Shown here piece after piece: positions 22,194-30,279 of a stretch of 64,000 nt of DNA (the first letter of the stretch is position 1; each line of letters starts with the position of its first letter). A program made the translations under genes and the position numbers. The notes under the pieces were generated by a model. That model saw nothing but the letters and a program-made list of their open reading frames with translations, was not told where the DNA came from and ran no database searches. This stretch comes from Acidovorax sp. FHTAMBA. Its GTDB lineage: Bacteria; Pseudomonadota; Gammaproteobacteria; Burkholderiales; Burkholderiaceae_C. The DNA is taken from NCBI RefSeq assembly GCF_038958875.1, contig NZ_CP152407.1, forward strand, positions 317,501 through 381,500, read 5' to 3'.

Positions 22194-23006
22194 ATGGCCA
22201 AGATCTTTTGCGTTGCCAATCAAAAGGGTGGGGTGGGCAAGACCACTACCACCGTCAACCTTGCCGCCGGCCTGGCCAAGATCGGCCAGCGCGTGCTGAT
22301 GGTGGACCTGGACCCGCAGGGCAACGCCACCATGGGCTCGGGTGTGGACAAGCGCAGCCTGGACCTCACGGTGTACGACGTGTTGCTCGAATCCGCCTCG
22401 GTCAAAGAAGCGGCCGTGCTGTCGGAAAAATGTGGCTACTGGGTGCTGGGCGCCAACCGCGAGCTGGCGGGCGCCGAGGTGGAACTGGTGGCGCTGGAGC
22501 ACCGCGAAAAGCGCCTGAAGGCCGCGCTGGCCGAGGTGGGGGGCGATTACGACTTTGTGCTCATCGACTGTCCGCCCAGCTTGAGCATGCTCACCCTCAA
22601 CGGCCTGTGCAGCGCCCACGGCGTGATCGTGCCCATGCAGTGCGAGTACTTCGCGCTCGAAGGGCTCACGGACCTGGTCAACACCATCAAGCAGGTGCAC
22701 GCCAACCTGAATGCCGACCTGCAGATCATCGGCCTGCTGCGCGTGATGTTTGACCCGCGCATCACGCTGCAGCAGCAGGTGAGCGACCAGCTCAAGGGCC
22801 ACTTTGGCGACAAGGTGTTCAATAGCGTGATCCCGCGCAACGTGCGTCTGGCCGAGGCGCCCAGCTACGGCCTGCCCGGTGTGGTGTTTGACCCGGCCGC
22901 CAAGGGCAGTCAGGCGTTTGTCGAGTTTGCGCAGGAGATGGTCGAGCGCGTGCAAACCATGCCTGCGGCAGCGTCTTCCATAGCAAAAATGGCCCCCAGC
23001 GCTTGA
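22194..23006 (+). CDS. parA: Chromosome partitioning ATPase ParA
   Basis: A 270-residue deviant Walker ATPase that moves ParB-parS complexes over the nucleoid. The deviant Walker A is NQKGGVGKTTTTVNLA (residues about 9-24), Walker A' is MVDLDPQGNAT, and Walker B is FVLIDCPPSLSMLTLN. It has the length of chromosomal ParA/Soj proteins. The gene's last eight codons (IAKMAPSA) and stop codon are contributed by a family B repeat. parB follows after an inserted hydrolase gene rather than directly. Confidence 0.96.
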   Translation: MAKIFCVANQKGGVGKTTTTVNLAAGLAKIGQRVLMVDLDPQGNATMGSGVDKRSLDLTVYDVLLESASVKEAAVLSEKCGYWVLGANRELAGAEVELVALEHREKRLKAALAEVGGDYDFVLIDCPPSLSMLTLNGLCSAHGVIVPMQCEYFALEGLTDLVNTIKQVHANLNADLQIIGLLRVMFDPRITLQQQVSDQLKGHFGDKVFNSVIPRNVRLAEAPSYGLPGVVFDPAAKGSQAFVEFAQEMVERVQTMPAAASSIAKMAPSA

Positions 23007-23040
23007 TGGATAAGCGCCAATAGCTATTAATTTTGTAGTA
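22976..23040 (+). repeat. Dispersed repeat family B (copy B4) at the parA 3' end
   Basis: CATAGCAAAAATGGCCCCCAGCGCTTGATGGATAAGCGCC, then AATAGCTATTAATTTTGTAG (quoted in two parts of one element). parA terminates at the TGA in CGCTTGATGG, so the repeat replaces the native C-terminus. The next gene's ATG begins one base after it. Confidence 0.85.
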
Positions 23041-23580
23041 ATGAAGGCCTCCAACATCCTGCTGCTGCCCGGCTGGCAGAATTCCGGCCCTGACCATTGG
23101 CAAAGCCGCTGGGAAGCGAGCCACGGCTACCACCGCGTAGAGCAGCACGACTGGATGCGCCCGCTGCGCGGCGATTGGTCCGCACGCCTGGAAGAAACCG
23201 TGGCCGATGCCGATGGCCCGGTGCTGCTGGTGGCGCACAGCCTGGGCTGCATCCTCACCGCCTGGTGGGCGGCGCACACCCGCCACGCGGCCAAGGTGCG
23301 CGGCGCGCTGCTGGTGGCGCCGGGCGATGTGGAGCGGCCCGATCTGGCCGCGCAGATCCACGGCTGGGCGCCCATTGCGCGCCAGCCCCTGCCGTTCCCG
23401 GCCGTGCTGGTGGGCAGCCGCAATGATCCGTACTGCAGCTTTGAGCGTGCCGAAGCGCTGGCCCAGGCCTGGGGCGCGCGGTTTGTGGACCATGGCGAGC
23501 GCGGGCACATCAATGCCGAATCCGGGCTGGGCGACTGGCCCGAAGGCCACGCACTGCTGCACACCCTTTTGAACGATTGA
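23041..23580 (+). CDS. RBBP9/YdeN-family alpha/beta hydrolase
   Basis: A 179-residue small serine hydrolase. It opens LLLPGWQNSGPDHWQSRWE, typical of the RBBP9/YdeN family, with nucleophile elbow VAHSLGC (Ser in GxSxG-like context, residues about 62-68) and catalytic Asp/His in GSRNDPYCS and GERGHINAESG. The cytoplasmic function of the family is uncertain. It lies between parA and parB on the same strand, nine bp before parB. That splits the usual parAB pair and suggests either insertion or cotranscription without functional link. Confidence 0.88.
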   Translation: MKASNILLLPGWQNSGPDHWQSRWEASHGYHRVEQHDWMRPLRGDWSARLEETVADADGPVLLVAHSLGCILTAWWAAHTRHAAKVRGALLVAPGDVERPDLAAQIHGWAPIARQPLPFPAVLVGSRNDPYCSFERAEALAQAWGARFVDHGERGHINAESGLGDWPEGHALLHTLLND

Positions 23581-23589
23581 GAACAAACC

Positions 23590-24507
23590 ATGGTCACCAA
23601 AAAACCCAAGGGCCTCGGCCGCGGCCTGGAAGCCCTGCTGGGCCCCAAGGTCGAAGACAAAGTGGAGCAGGTCCAGGCCGCCGAAGCGGGCCTGCCCAGC
23701 AGCCTGCCGCTGAGCGAGCTGGTGCCCGGTGTGTATCAGCCGCGCACGCGCATGGACGAAGGTGCGCTGTATGAGCTGGCCGAGTCCATCAAGGCCCAGG
23801 GCATCATGCAGCCCATCCTGGTGCGGCGCCTCACGGGCGGGGAGCACGCGGGCAAGTACGAAATCATTGCGGGCGAGCGGCGCTTTCGGGCCTCGCGCCT
23901 GGCGGGCCTGGCCGAAGTGCCGGTGCTGGTACGCGATGTGCCCGACGAGTCGGCAGCCGCCATGGCGCTCATCGAAAACATCCAGCGAGAAGACCTCAAC
24001 CCGCTGGAAGAAGCCCAGGGCCTGCAGCGCCTGGTCAAGGAGTTTGGCCTGACGCACGAGCTGGCCGCGCAGGCCGTGGGCCGCTCGCGCAGCGCGGCCA
24101 GCAACCTGCTGCGCCTCTTGAACCTGGCCGAGCCGGTGCAGACCATGCTCATGGCGGGCGACATCGACATGGGCCATGCGCGCGCATTGCTCTCGCTGGA
24201 CCGCGCCGCGCAGATCACGGCCGGCAACCAGATCGCGGCCAAGAAGCTGTCGGTGCGCGAGGCCGAGGCCCTGGTCAAAAAGATCGGTGCCGAGTTCAGC
24301 CTGGTGCCGCAAAAGCCCCAGAAGGAAAAGTCGCGCGACTTGAAGCGCGTGGAAGAAGAACTGTCGGACCTGCTCATGGCCGAGGTCGAAGTGCGCGTGA
24401 AAAAGCGCGTCAAGCGCCATGGCCGGGTGGAAGACATGGGCGAGCTGGCGATCCAGTTCGGGTCGCTGGAGGCTTTGAACGGGCTGATCGACCGCCTGCG
24501 CGGCTGA
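23590..24507 (+). CDS. parB: Chromosome partitioning protein ParB
   Basis: A 305-residue CTPase/DNA-binding protein that loads at parS and spreads. It begins with the family motif KPKGLGRGLEALLG. The ParB N-domain reads GIMQPILVRRL...YEIIAGERRFRASRLAG (CTP-binding GERRFRA) and then LIENIQREDLNPLEEA. The HTH region is GLTHELAAQAVGRSRSAASNLLRLL and the dimerisation domain is at the C-terminus. The four parS sites at 18.57-21.38 kb are its predicted loading points. It is followed by a family A repeat. Confidence 0.96.
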   Translation: MVTKKPKGLGRGLEALLGPKVEDKVEQVQAAEAGLPSSLPLSELVPGVYQPRTRMDEGALYELAESIKAQGIMQPILVRRLTGGEHAGKYEIIAGERRFRASRLAGLAEVPVLVRDVPDESAAAMALIENIQREDLNPLEEAQGLQRLVKEFGLTHELAAQAVGRSRSAASNLLRLLNLAEPVQTMLMAGDIDMGHARALLSLDRAAQITAGNQIAAKKLSVREAEALVKKIGAEFSLVPQKPQKEKSRDLKRVEEELSDLLMAEVEVRVKKRVKRHGRVEDMGELAIQFGSLEALNGLIDRLRG

Positions 24508-24870
24508 ATACGCTTCTCCCCCCTGAGTCGCCTTCGGCGCCTTCCCCCCAGGGGGGACGACGCCCTCGCTGCGGGGCGGCCCTTGCTCGGCGTCTCTTGC
24601 TTGGGGCCGCGCCGGTTTCATGCGCTGTGCGCAACGCATAGACGGTACTGTCGTTGTCTCTTGCCGACCGATCGGATGCGTGAAATAGCGCACACAAACG
24701 GTTTCCACAAGTAACTTGCACGGGCAAAATGCGTCCTTGCGGGGCCTACACTGCGCTGCGTTCAACACACCCGGGTTGACCGCAAGGCCTCATCACAGGG
24801 CGGCGACGATGCCGCTTTGTGGCCCACGATGGTTTGCCGGGTGATCCACGTATCTCCTGGAGCAGACCTC
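24508..24870. repeat. Intergenic gap with family A repeat (copy A7) at 24517-24612
   Basis: The first 100 bp are a family A copy: CCCCCCTGAGTCGCCTTCGG, a CCCCCCAGGGGGG palindrome, then GACGCCCTCGCTGCGGGGCG and CCCTTGCTCGGCG, close to copy A9. The remaining 250 bp up to the next ATG hold no gene or clear promoter that I can support. Confidence 0.65.
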
Positions 24871-26226
24871 ATGACAACCTCTTTGCGCTACCTGACCCCC
24901 GCCTGCCTTGCCGCCGGCCTGTGCATTGCCAGCCTGGGCGCCCAGGCCCAAAACACCAAAACCCCCAAGGTGCAGTTGTGGATGGACCTGTCCACCGGCA
25001 CCATGGCGGGGATGCCCGAGATGGACAGCCTGCCCGGTGGCGGCGGCATGCTCGGCGGCCTCATGGGGGGCATGGGCGGCGGTGCGGCGCCGGGCATGGG
25101 GGGCGGCAGCAACACGTCGTACGGCAACGCCCGCACCATGTCCATCATGCCGCCGCGCGTCATCGACATCGCCTTGCACAACAGCCTGCGCCCCGGCATC
25201 GAGGCCACCCAGTACATCCCGCCCGGCATGCGCATGGGCGAGTTCTTGCCGCTGATCCCGCCGCGCGCCCAGCCCACCCAGACCGAGCCGGGCGAAGTGC
25301 CGCGTGAGTACCAGCAACAGCAGCCCAAGGGCCGCATCCTGCTGTACTGGGGCTGCGGTAGCGCAGTGCGTGCGGGCCAGCCCCGCGTGATCGATCTGGC
25401 ACGTGCCAAGCCCACCGACTACGCCCAGGCCTTCGCGGGCCGTGCCGTGCCGGACCGGGGCCCGCGCGTGGGCCCGGCCTATGCGCTGTACCCCAACGAA
25501 CGCAACCAGGTCAGCCTGTCGCGCGACAGCTCGGTGGTGGGCGAGCACCAGGTGCGTGGCGACGGCGTGCCTGTCTCCATGAAATTCACCCTGGGCGCGG
25601 CGCAGGACCTGATGCCCGCCATCGACCTGCGCACCACCGGCAAGCCGCAGGACAGCATGGGCACCAGCTGGCAGCCGGTGCGCAATGCGCGCGCCTATTA
25701 CCTGCACGCCATGTCGCAAAGCGGGGACGACCTCATCATGTGGTCCAGCGCCGAGACGCCGGACACCGGCATGGGCCTGTTCGACTACCTCTCGCCCGCC
25801 ACCATCGACCGCTGGCTGAAGGAGCGCGTGCTGCTGCAGCCCGAGACCACGCAATGCGCGATTCCCCAAGGCATCTTTGCGGGCGGCGGGCGCGATGCCA
25901 CGCCCATGCTGCGCATGATGGCCTACGGTGGCGAGAGCCACATCGTGTATCCACCCCGTCCTGCCGACCCCAAGGCCGCGTGGGAGCCTGAATGGTCGGT
26001 GCGCGTGCGTGTGAAGTCGCACACCATGGCCATGCTGGGCGAGGAGATGCAGGGGCGCCGTGGCGGCATGGGCGCAGCACCCGCTGCACCGTCGGGCGGC
26101 ACAGGCGCATATTCCAGCGGCATGGGCGGCGCGCCCGCAGGCCAGCCGCCCGCAGGCGATGGCGGCACGGACGCGGGCAACGTGGTCAACCCCGTCAATC
26201 TGCTGCGCGGCATTTTTGGCCGCTGA
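24871..26226 (+). CDS. Secreted Gly/Met-rich protein of unknown function
   Basis: 451 residues with a Sec signal peptide (LRYLTPACLAAGLCIASLGAQAQ, cleavage after about residue 26). A Gly/Met-rich low-complexity region (GGGGMLGGLMGGMGGG, about 55-70) follows. A central body contains LLYWGCGSAVRAGQPRVID and SAETPDTGMGLFDYLSPA. The tail is again Gly/Ala/Pro-rich (about 395-435). I do not recognise the family. The start has a GGAG ribosome site. The next gene, a membrane-attached methyltransferase, begins 10 bp later, so the two are probably cotranscribed. It may be periplasmic or outer-membrane associated. Confidence 0.8.
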   Translation: MTTSLRYLTPACLAAGLCIASLGAQAQNTKTPKVQLWMDLSTGTMAGMPEMDSLPGGGGMLGGLMGGMGGGAAPGMGGGSNTSYGNARTMSIMPPRVIDIALHNSLRPGIEATQYIPPGMRMGEFLPLIPPRAQPTQTEPGEVPREYQQQQPKGRILLYWGCGSAVRAGQPRVIDLARAKPTDYAQAFAGRAVPDRGPRVGPAYALYPNERNQVSLSRDSSVVGEHQVRGDGVPVSMKFTLGAAQDLMPAIDLRTTGKPQDSMGTSWQPVRNARAYYLHAMSQSGDDLIMWSSAETPDTGMGLFDYLSPATIDRWLKERVLLQPETTQCAIPQGIFAGGGRDATPMLRMMAYGGESHIVYPPRPADPKAAWEPEWSVRVRVKSHTMAMLGEEMQGRRGGMGAAPAAPSGGTGAYSSGMGGAPAGQPPAGDGGTDAGNVVNPVNLLRGIFGR

Positions 26227-26236
26227 GAACCGAACC

Positions 26237-26980
26237 ATGCTCGCCCTGCGCATGCCCTGGCCCCTGCCCGCACTGGCGGCGTGGGCGTGCGCGTGGCTGA
26301 TCTTTGTGGCGCTGCAGCGTGCGGTTCCACCCGTGGCCGCGTTGCTGGTGGCCTGCCTGCTGGGCACGGCGGCCAGTGTGCTGGGCGACAGCTGGTGGCG
26401 GCGCGGGCTGATTGCCGCCGGGTTCCCGTTGTCGCTGGCGCTGCTGGGGGCGGCCAGCCTGCCCACGTGGGCGTGGCTGGTGCCGCTGTCGTTGTTGTTG
26501 CTGGTCTACCCGCTCAATGCCTGGCGCGATGCGCCCCTGTTTCCCACCCCCCGCCACGCGCTGCAGTCTCTGGCCGTGCAGGCACCGCTGCCTTTGGGCG
26601 CGCGCGTGCTTGATGCGGGCTGTGGCCTGGGCGATGGTCTCAAGGCCCTGCGCCATGCCTATCCCGCCGGCCAGCTGGAAGGGCTGGAGTGGAGCTGGCC
26701 GCTGCGCCTGCTGTGCGCCTTGCGTTGCCCCTGGGCGCAAGTGCGGCGTGCCGACATGTGGAAGGCCGACTGGAGCGCTTACCAGATGGTGTACCTGTTT
26801 CAGCGACCCGAGAGCATGGCCCGCGCGGCCGCCAAGGCCCAGGCCGAGCTGGCGCCCGGTGCCTGGCTGGTGAGCCTGGAATTTGCGGTTCCCGGCTGGC
26901 TGCCCAGTGCCCAGCTGCGCGCGCCCGGCGGGCGGGTGGTATGGCTGTACCGCATGCCGCGCCAGCAGCAGGGGGGATGA
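26237..26980 (+). CDS. Class I SAM-dependent methyltransferase with N-terminal membrane segments
   Basis: 247 residues. The first 95 are hydrophobic, with about three helices (AWACAWLIFVALQRAVPPVA; LLVACLLGTAASVLG; LPTWAWLVPLSLLLLVY). A Rossmann-type domain follows with SAM motif I ARVLDAGCGLGDGLKALRHA and LEGLEWSWPLRLL. The lysine/acidic loop is reduced. The target molecule is unknown. It directly follows the secreted Gly/Met-rich gene, and a membrane-embedded modifying enzyme for that protein or a lipid is one possibility, with no direct evidence. Confidence 0.8.
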   Translation: MLALRMPWPLPALAAWACAWLIFVALQRAVPPVAALLVACLLGTAASVLGDSWWRRGLIAAGFPLSLALLGAASLPTWAWLVPLSLLLLVYPLNAWRDAPLFPTPRHALQSLAVQAPLPLGARVLDAGCGLGDGLKALRHAYPAGQLEGLEWSWPLRLLCALRCPWAQVRRADMWKADWSAYQMVYLFQRPESMARAAAKAQAELAPGAWLVSLEFAVPGWLPSAQLRAPGGRVVWLYRMPRQQQGG

Positions 26981-27313
26981 CATGCATGCCAACCACTCCA
27001 CGCGCCAGTGCCTGTGTCCATCTGTGTCGTGGGCCCCACACCGTTACAGAAAAGATACAAGCTTTTGCTACATTGCGCGGCTGGCTACAACCCCATACAC
27101 AACAACCAAGAAACTCACAGCCAGAGGGGGCCGCACACAGCACGTATCCGCGCCGGGAGGGGGCGCACGGGCTGCAGGCACCCGCCTTGACCGGACTTCC
27201 ATCACGCACGCCGTATTCACAGCACCCTTCCTCTGGCGGGGTTGTTGCGCGGCTGCGCGTGGTAAGCGCGGGGTGTTTCTGGTGAGCAACTGACCGATCT
27301 GCAAGGAGCATCC
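26981..27313. other. 333-bp intergenic region before the envelope lipoprotein operon
   Basis: No coding sequence with typical codon use. It is comparatively AT-rich around 27045-27110 (AGAAAAGATACAAGC, TTGCTACATTGC, ACAACAACCAAG), which would suit a promoter for the downstream lipoprotein genes, but I cannot fix a -35/-10 pair. An AAGGAG ribosome site sits just before the next ATG. Confidence 0.4.
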
Positions 27314-28843
27314 ATGACCGCCCACCCATCCCGATTCCGTCCGCGCCTGCTGTGGGTGCTGGCGCTGAGCGCAGCCCTCACCGGCTGCGCCACCATGCAG
27401 AGCCACGACAAAACGGCGACCGACATGCAGACCGCCGGGCGCAGTGGCGGTATCCCCGCCGCGCTGGCCAGCCTGGAGAGCACGGCCAAGACCGAAGAAG
27501 AAAAAACGGCGCTTCTCTACAACATGGAACGCGGGGAACTGCTGCGCATGGACCGCCGCTACCCTGACAGCACCAACGCTTTCCTGCTGGCCGACAACAA
27601 GGTCAAGGAATGGGAAGAGACTGCCAAGACCAACCCCTCCAAGCTCATGGGCACCGTGGGCGCAGCCCTGGTGAGCGAGCGTCTGAAGGTCTATGAGGGC
27701 CAGGACTATGAAAAGGTGTGGCTGACCACCCGCCTGGCGCTCAACCGCCTGGCCGTAGGTGATTTTGAAAACGCCCGTGTGGACATCAAGCGCACGCACG
27801 AGCGTGAAGCCATCATTGCCGAGTTCCGCGCCAAGGAAACCCTGGCCGCCGAAGAAGAAGCCAAGTCCAAGGGCGCCACGTCGGGCGGCAAGGAACTCAA
27901 CGGCTACCCGGTCGAAACGCTCAACGACCCCGAGGTGCTGGCCCTCAAGAACGGCTACTCCAACGCCCTGAGCCACTATCTGGCGGGTTTCCTGTACGAA
28001 ATGCTCAACGAGCCTGGCCTGGCTGCGCCCGGCTACCGCAAGGCCATCGAGCTCAAGCCCGACACCCCCGTGCTCGAAGAAGGCCTGCGCGGCCTGGACA
28101 CCCGCACCGGCTTCACCTGGAAGCGCCGCCAGCGCATGACCGACGTGCTCTTCATCGTCGAAGCTGGTGACGCGCCTGCGCGCAAGCCCAAGGCGTTTAC
28201 ATTGCCCGTGCCCACGGGTCGCGGCCTGGTCACGGCCAGCATTTCCTACCCCGTGATCGAGCCTTCTACCGATCCGCTGCTCACCACCATCTCTGCGGCC
28301 GGCACCGACCTCAAGCTGGAAAAAGTGGTGGACGTGAACGTGATGGCGCGCCGCGCGCTCAAGGACGAAATGCCCGGCATGGTGCTGCGTGGCTTCACCC
28401 GCGCTGTGGCCAAGGGCGTGCTGCAAAACGAGCTTCAAAAGCGCGGCGGCCTGATTGGCGGCATCATCGGTGCGGCGGCATCGGTGGCCACCGAGCAGGC
28501 CGACGACCGCATGTGGCGCATGCTGCCGGGCCGCGTGTACGTGGCGCGTGGCTACCTGCCACCGGGCGAGCATGTGGTGACCGTGAACGGCCGCCAGCTG
28601 CCCCAGCCCATCAAGATCGACGGCCAGTACGCCCTGGTGCCGTTGCGCATGTACGACAACAGCGTGCTGACCGGCGACGTCGCCATGCTGGGCCAGCTGC
28701 CCGCCGTGGCCGCCGCTCCGCAGCCAGCCGTGGCGCAGCCTGCCGCGCCTACGCGCACCACCACGAGCAGTACCCGCGCCCGGTCCGTCCCGCGCTCGGC
28801 GGTCAAGTCCACCTCGACGCAGCCTGCGCCTGCCGCCAAGTAA
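27314..28843 (+). CDS. COG3014-family outer-membrane lipoprotein
   Basis: A 509-residue lipoprotein. Its signal peptide ends in the lipobox LTGC (Cys near residue 25). The mature part has a TPR-like N-terminal half (KTALLYNMERGELLRMDRRY; NALSHYLAGFLYEMLNEPGLAAPGYRKAIELKP) and a C-terminal half with YVARGYLPPGEHVVTVNGRQ and an Ala/Pro/Thr tail. I place it in COG3014 by gene order: this family is often encoded with YcfL and LpoB, as here. The presumed role is envelope or peptidoglycan related, with molecular function unknown. Confidence 0.8.
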   Translation: MTAHPSRFRPRLLWVLALSAALTGCATMQSHDKTATDMQTAGRSGGIPAALASLESTAKTEEEKTALLYNMERGELLRMDRRYPDSTNAFLLADNKVKEWEETAKTNPSKLMGTVGAALVSERLKVYEGQDYEKVWLTTRLALNRLAVGDFENARVDIKRTHEREAIIAEFRAKETLAAEEEAKSKGATSGGKELNGYPVETLNDPEVLALKNGYSNALSHYLAGFLYEMLNEPGLAAPGYRKAIELKPDTPVLEEGLRGLDTRTGFTWKRRQRMTDVLFIVEAGDAPARKPKAFTLPVPTGRGLVTASISYPVIEPSTDPLLTTISAAGTDLKLEKVVDVNVMARRALKDEMPGMVLRGFTRAVAKGVLQNELQKRGGLIGGIIGAAASVATEQADDRMWRMLPGRVYVARGYLPPGEHVVTVNGRQLPQPIKIDGQYALVPLRMYDNSVLTGDVAMLGQLPAVAAAPQPAVAQPAAPTRTTTSSTRARSVPRSAVKSTSTQPAPAAK

Positions 28844-28882
28844 ACCCTTTCACCTTTTGAAGACCTCCAAGGAGCCTCTGGC

Positions 28883-29269
28883 ATGAGAACCCGTTTTGCC
28901 CTTGCAGCCACCGTGCTGACCCTGGCCACCGCCGCTGGCGCCCAGCAGCACGACCCCGCCACGCCCCCGGCCGTTGCCTCCAAGGTGGCGCTGCGGGGCG
29001 AGGCCAACAGCATCGCAGTGCGCGAGATGCGCATCGTTCGCCGCAACGACATCCTGGTGGTGCAGGCCGACATGTCCAACATGGGCCGCACCGACCGCAC
29101 CGTGTTCTACCGCTTCAAGTGGCTGGACAGCGTGGGCAACCAGGTGGGCGATGGCGAGTCCTGGAAGCAGATGACCGTGCTGGGTCTGGGCCAGCAGACG
29201 GTCAAGAGTGTGGCGCCGACCTCTGCAGCCATCGATTTACGCCTTGAAATGAATGTGGAGCCTCGCTGA
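28883..29269 (+). CDS. YcfL-like periplasmic protein
   Basis: 128 residues with a signal peptide (RTRFALAATVLTLATAAGAQ). The beta-rich domain shows the YcfL/DUF1425 pattern: IAVREMRIVRRNDILVVQAD, NMGRTDRTVFYRFKWLDSVG and a C-terminal hydrophobic LRLEMNVEP. It starts 39 bp after the COG3014 lipoprotein with its own AAGGAG site. YcfL is a neighbour of LpoB in enterobacteria too. Unlike the E. coli protein it has no lipobox cysteine that I can see. Function not established. Confidence 0.8.
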   Translation: MRTRFALAATVLTLATAAGAQQHDPATPPAVASKVALRGEANSIAVREMRIVRRNDILVVQADMSNMGRTDRTVFYRFKWLDSVGNQVGDGESWKQMTVLGLGQQTVKSVAPTSAAIDLRLEMNVEPR

Positions 29270-29276
29270 AGACATG

Positions 29277-29425
29277 AAGCACCCCCTGAGTCGCTTCGCG
29301 CCTTCTCCCTCTCTCACGCTGCGCGTGGGAGGGGGACGCAGCCAGCGCACGCCAGCGAGGCGCCGCATGTGCGGCGGGGCGGCCCTTGCGCGGCTGCCCG
29401 CGTATAGAACGCGCCAGTTTTCAAG
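29277..29425. repeat. Family A repeat (copy A8)
   Basis: CACCCCCTGAGTCGCTTCGCG, CTCTCACGCTGCGCGTGGGAG, GGGGGACGCAGCCAGCG, GCGGGGCGGCCCTTGCG and CGCGCCAGTTTTC. Same order of blocks as copies A3 and A9. It separates ycfL from lpoB. Confidence 0.7.
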
Positions 29426-29476
29426 CGCAGTAGGCCACGCGAAGCGCTTTCGATAAGACCGTAGGAAACCAACACC

Positions 29477-30091
29477 ATGAACCAATATCGCATCCAGCGC
29501 ACTGCGCTCATCCTGGCCTTCGCGGCCAGCACCCTGGCCCTGTCGGCCTGCCAGAATCTGTCGTCCCCCACCGTGCGTTTTGACCGCCAGGTCAATTACG
29601 GCGACGCCAAGGCGGTCGAGCTGGTAACCAACGAGTTCGGCTCCACCGATCTGCAGATGATTGCCGAGAAGATGACCGGCAGCCTGCTGGAAACCGGCAT
29701 CTTCCAGGGCCGCCCCACCGTCACGCTGGCCCCGGTCAAGAACAAGACCAGCGAGTACATCGACACCAACAACGTGATGAGCTCCATCCAGACGGCCCTC
29801 ACCAAGTCGGGCAAGGTGCGCTTTGTGCGCTCCATCAACCAGATGCAGCAGGGCGTGGATGAACTGCAGCGCCAGAACCAGAGCGGCCTGTACAAGCAGG
29901 GAACCACGGCCCGCGTGGGCCAGATGACCGCGGCCAAGTACCAGCTGGAAGGCGAGCTGACCAGCATCGTCAAGCAGAACAACACCACCAAGGACGTGTA
30001 CTACAAGTTCACGCTATCGCTGTTCGATGTGGAAGAGGGCACCGTGGAGTGGCAGGACGAAAAGGAAATCCGCAAAACGAGTAAGAGGTGA
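29477..30091 (+). CDS. lpoB: Penicillin-binding protein activator LpoB
   Basis: A 204-residue outer-membrane lipoprotein that in enterobacteria reaches through peptidoglycan to activate PBP1b. Lipobox LSAC (Cys near 24). The body follows LpoB: VELVTNEFGSTDLQMIAEKM, VTLAPVKNKTSEYIDTNNVM, then YQLEGELTSIVKQN and FTLSLFDVEEGTVEWQDEKEIRK, which is the normal LpoB ending. An AGGA ribosome site is present. It lies after the COG3014 and YcfL genes, the common arrangement. Flanking family A repeats may separate its transcript. Confidence 0.9.
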   Translation: MNQYRIQRTALILAFAASTLALSACQNLSSPTVRFDRQVNYGDAKAVELVTNEFGSTDLQMIAEKMTGSLLETGIFQGRPTVTLAPVKNKTSEYIDTNNVMSSIQTALTKSGKVRFVRSINQMQQGVDELQRQNQSGLYKQGTTARVGQMTAAKYQLEGELTSIVKQNNTTKDVYYKFTLSLFDVEEGTVEWQDEKEIRKTSKR

Positions 30092-30093
30092 CA

Positions 30094-30212
30094 TCCCCCT
30101 GAGGCGCTGCGCGCCTTCCCCCTTCTCTCGGCTTCGCCGGGAAGGGGGACGACGCCCTCGCTGCGGGGCGGCCCTTGCTAGGCGTCCCTCGCCTGGGGCG
30201 CGCCAGTTTTTG
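30094..30212. repeat. Family A repeat (copy A9)
   Basis: Starts three bases after the lpoB stop. CCCCCTGAGGCGCTGCGCG, TTCCCCCTTCTCTCGGC, GGGAAGGGGGACGACGCC, TGCGGGGCGGCCCTTGCTAG and GGGGCGCGCCAGTTTTTGC. Nearly the same as copy A7 over its middle. Confidence 0.75.
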
Positions 30213-30279
30213 CCGGCATGAGCACTGCTCGCGTCGGTTGATCGATTCAAGACTTCCTTTAGCTCACAAGGAGCACACC

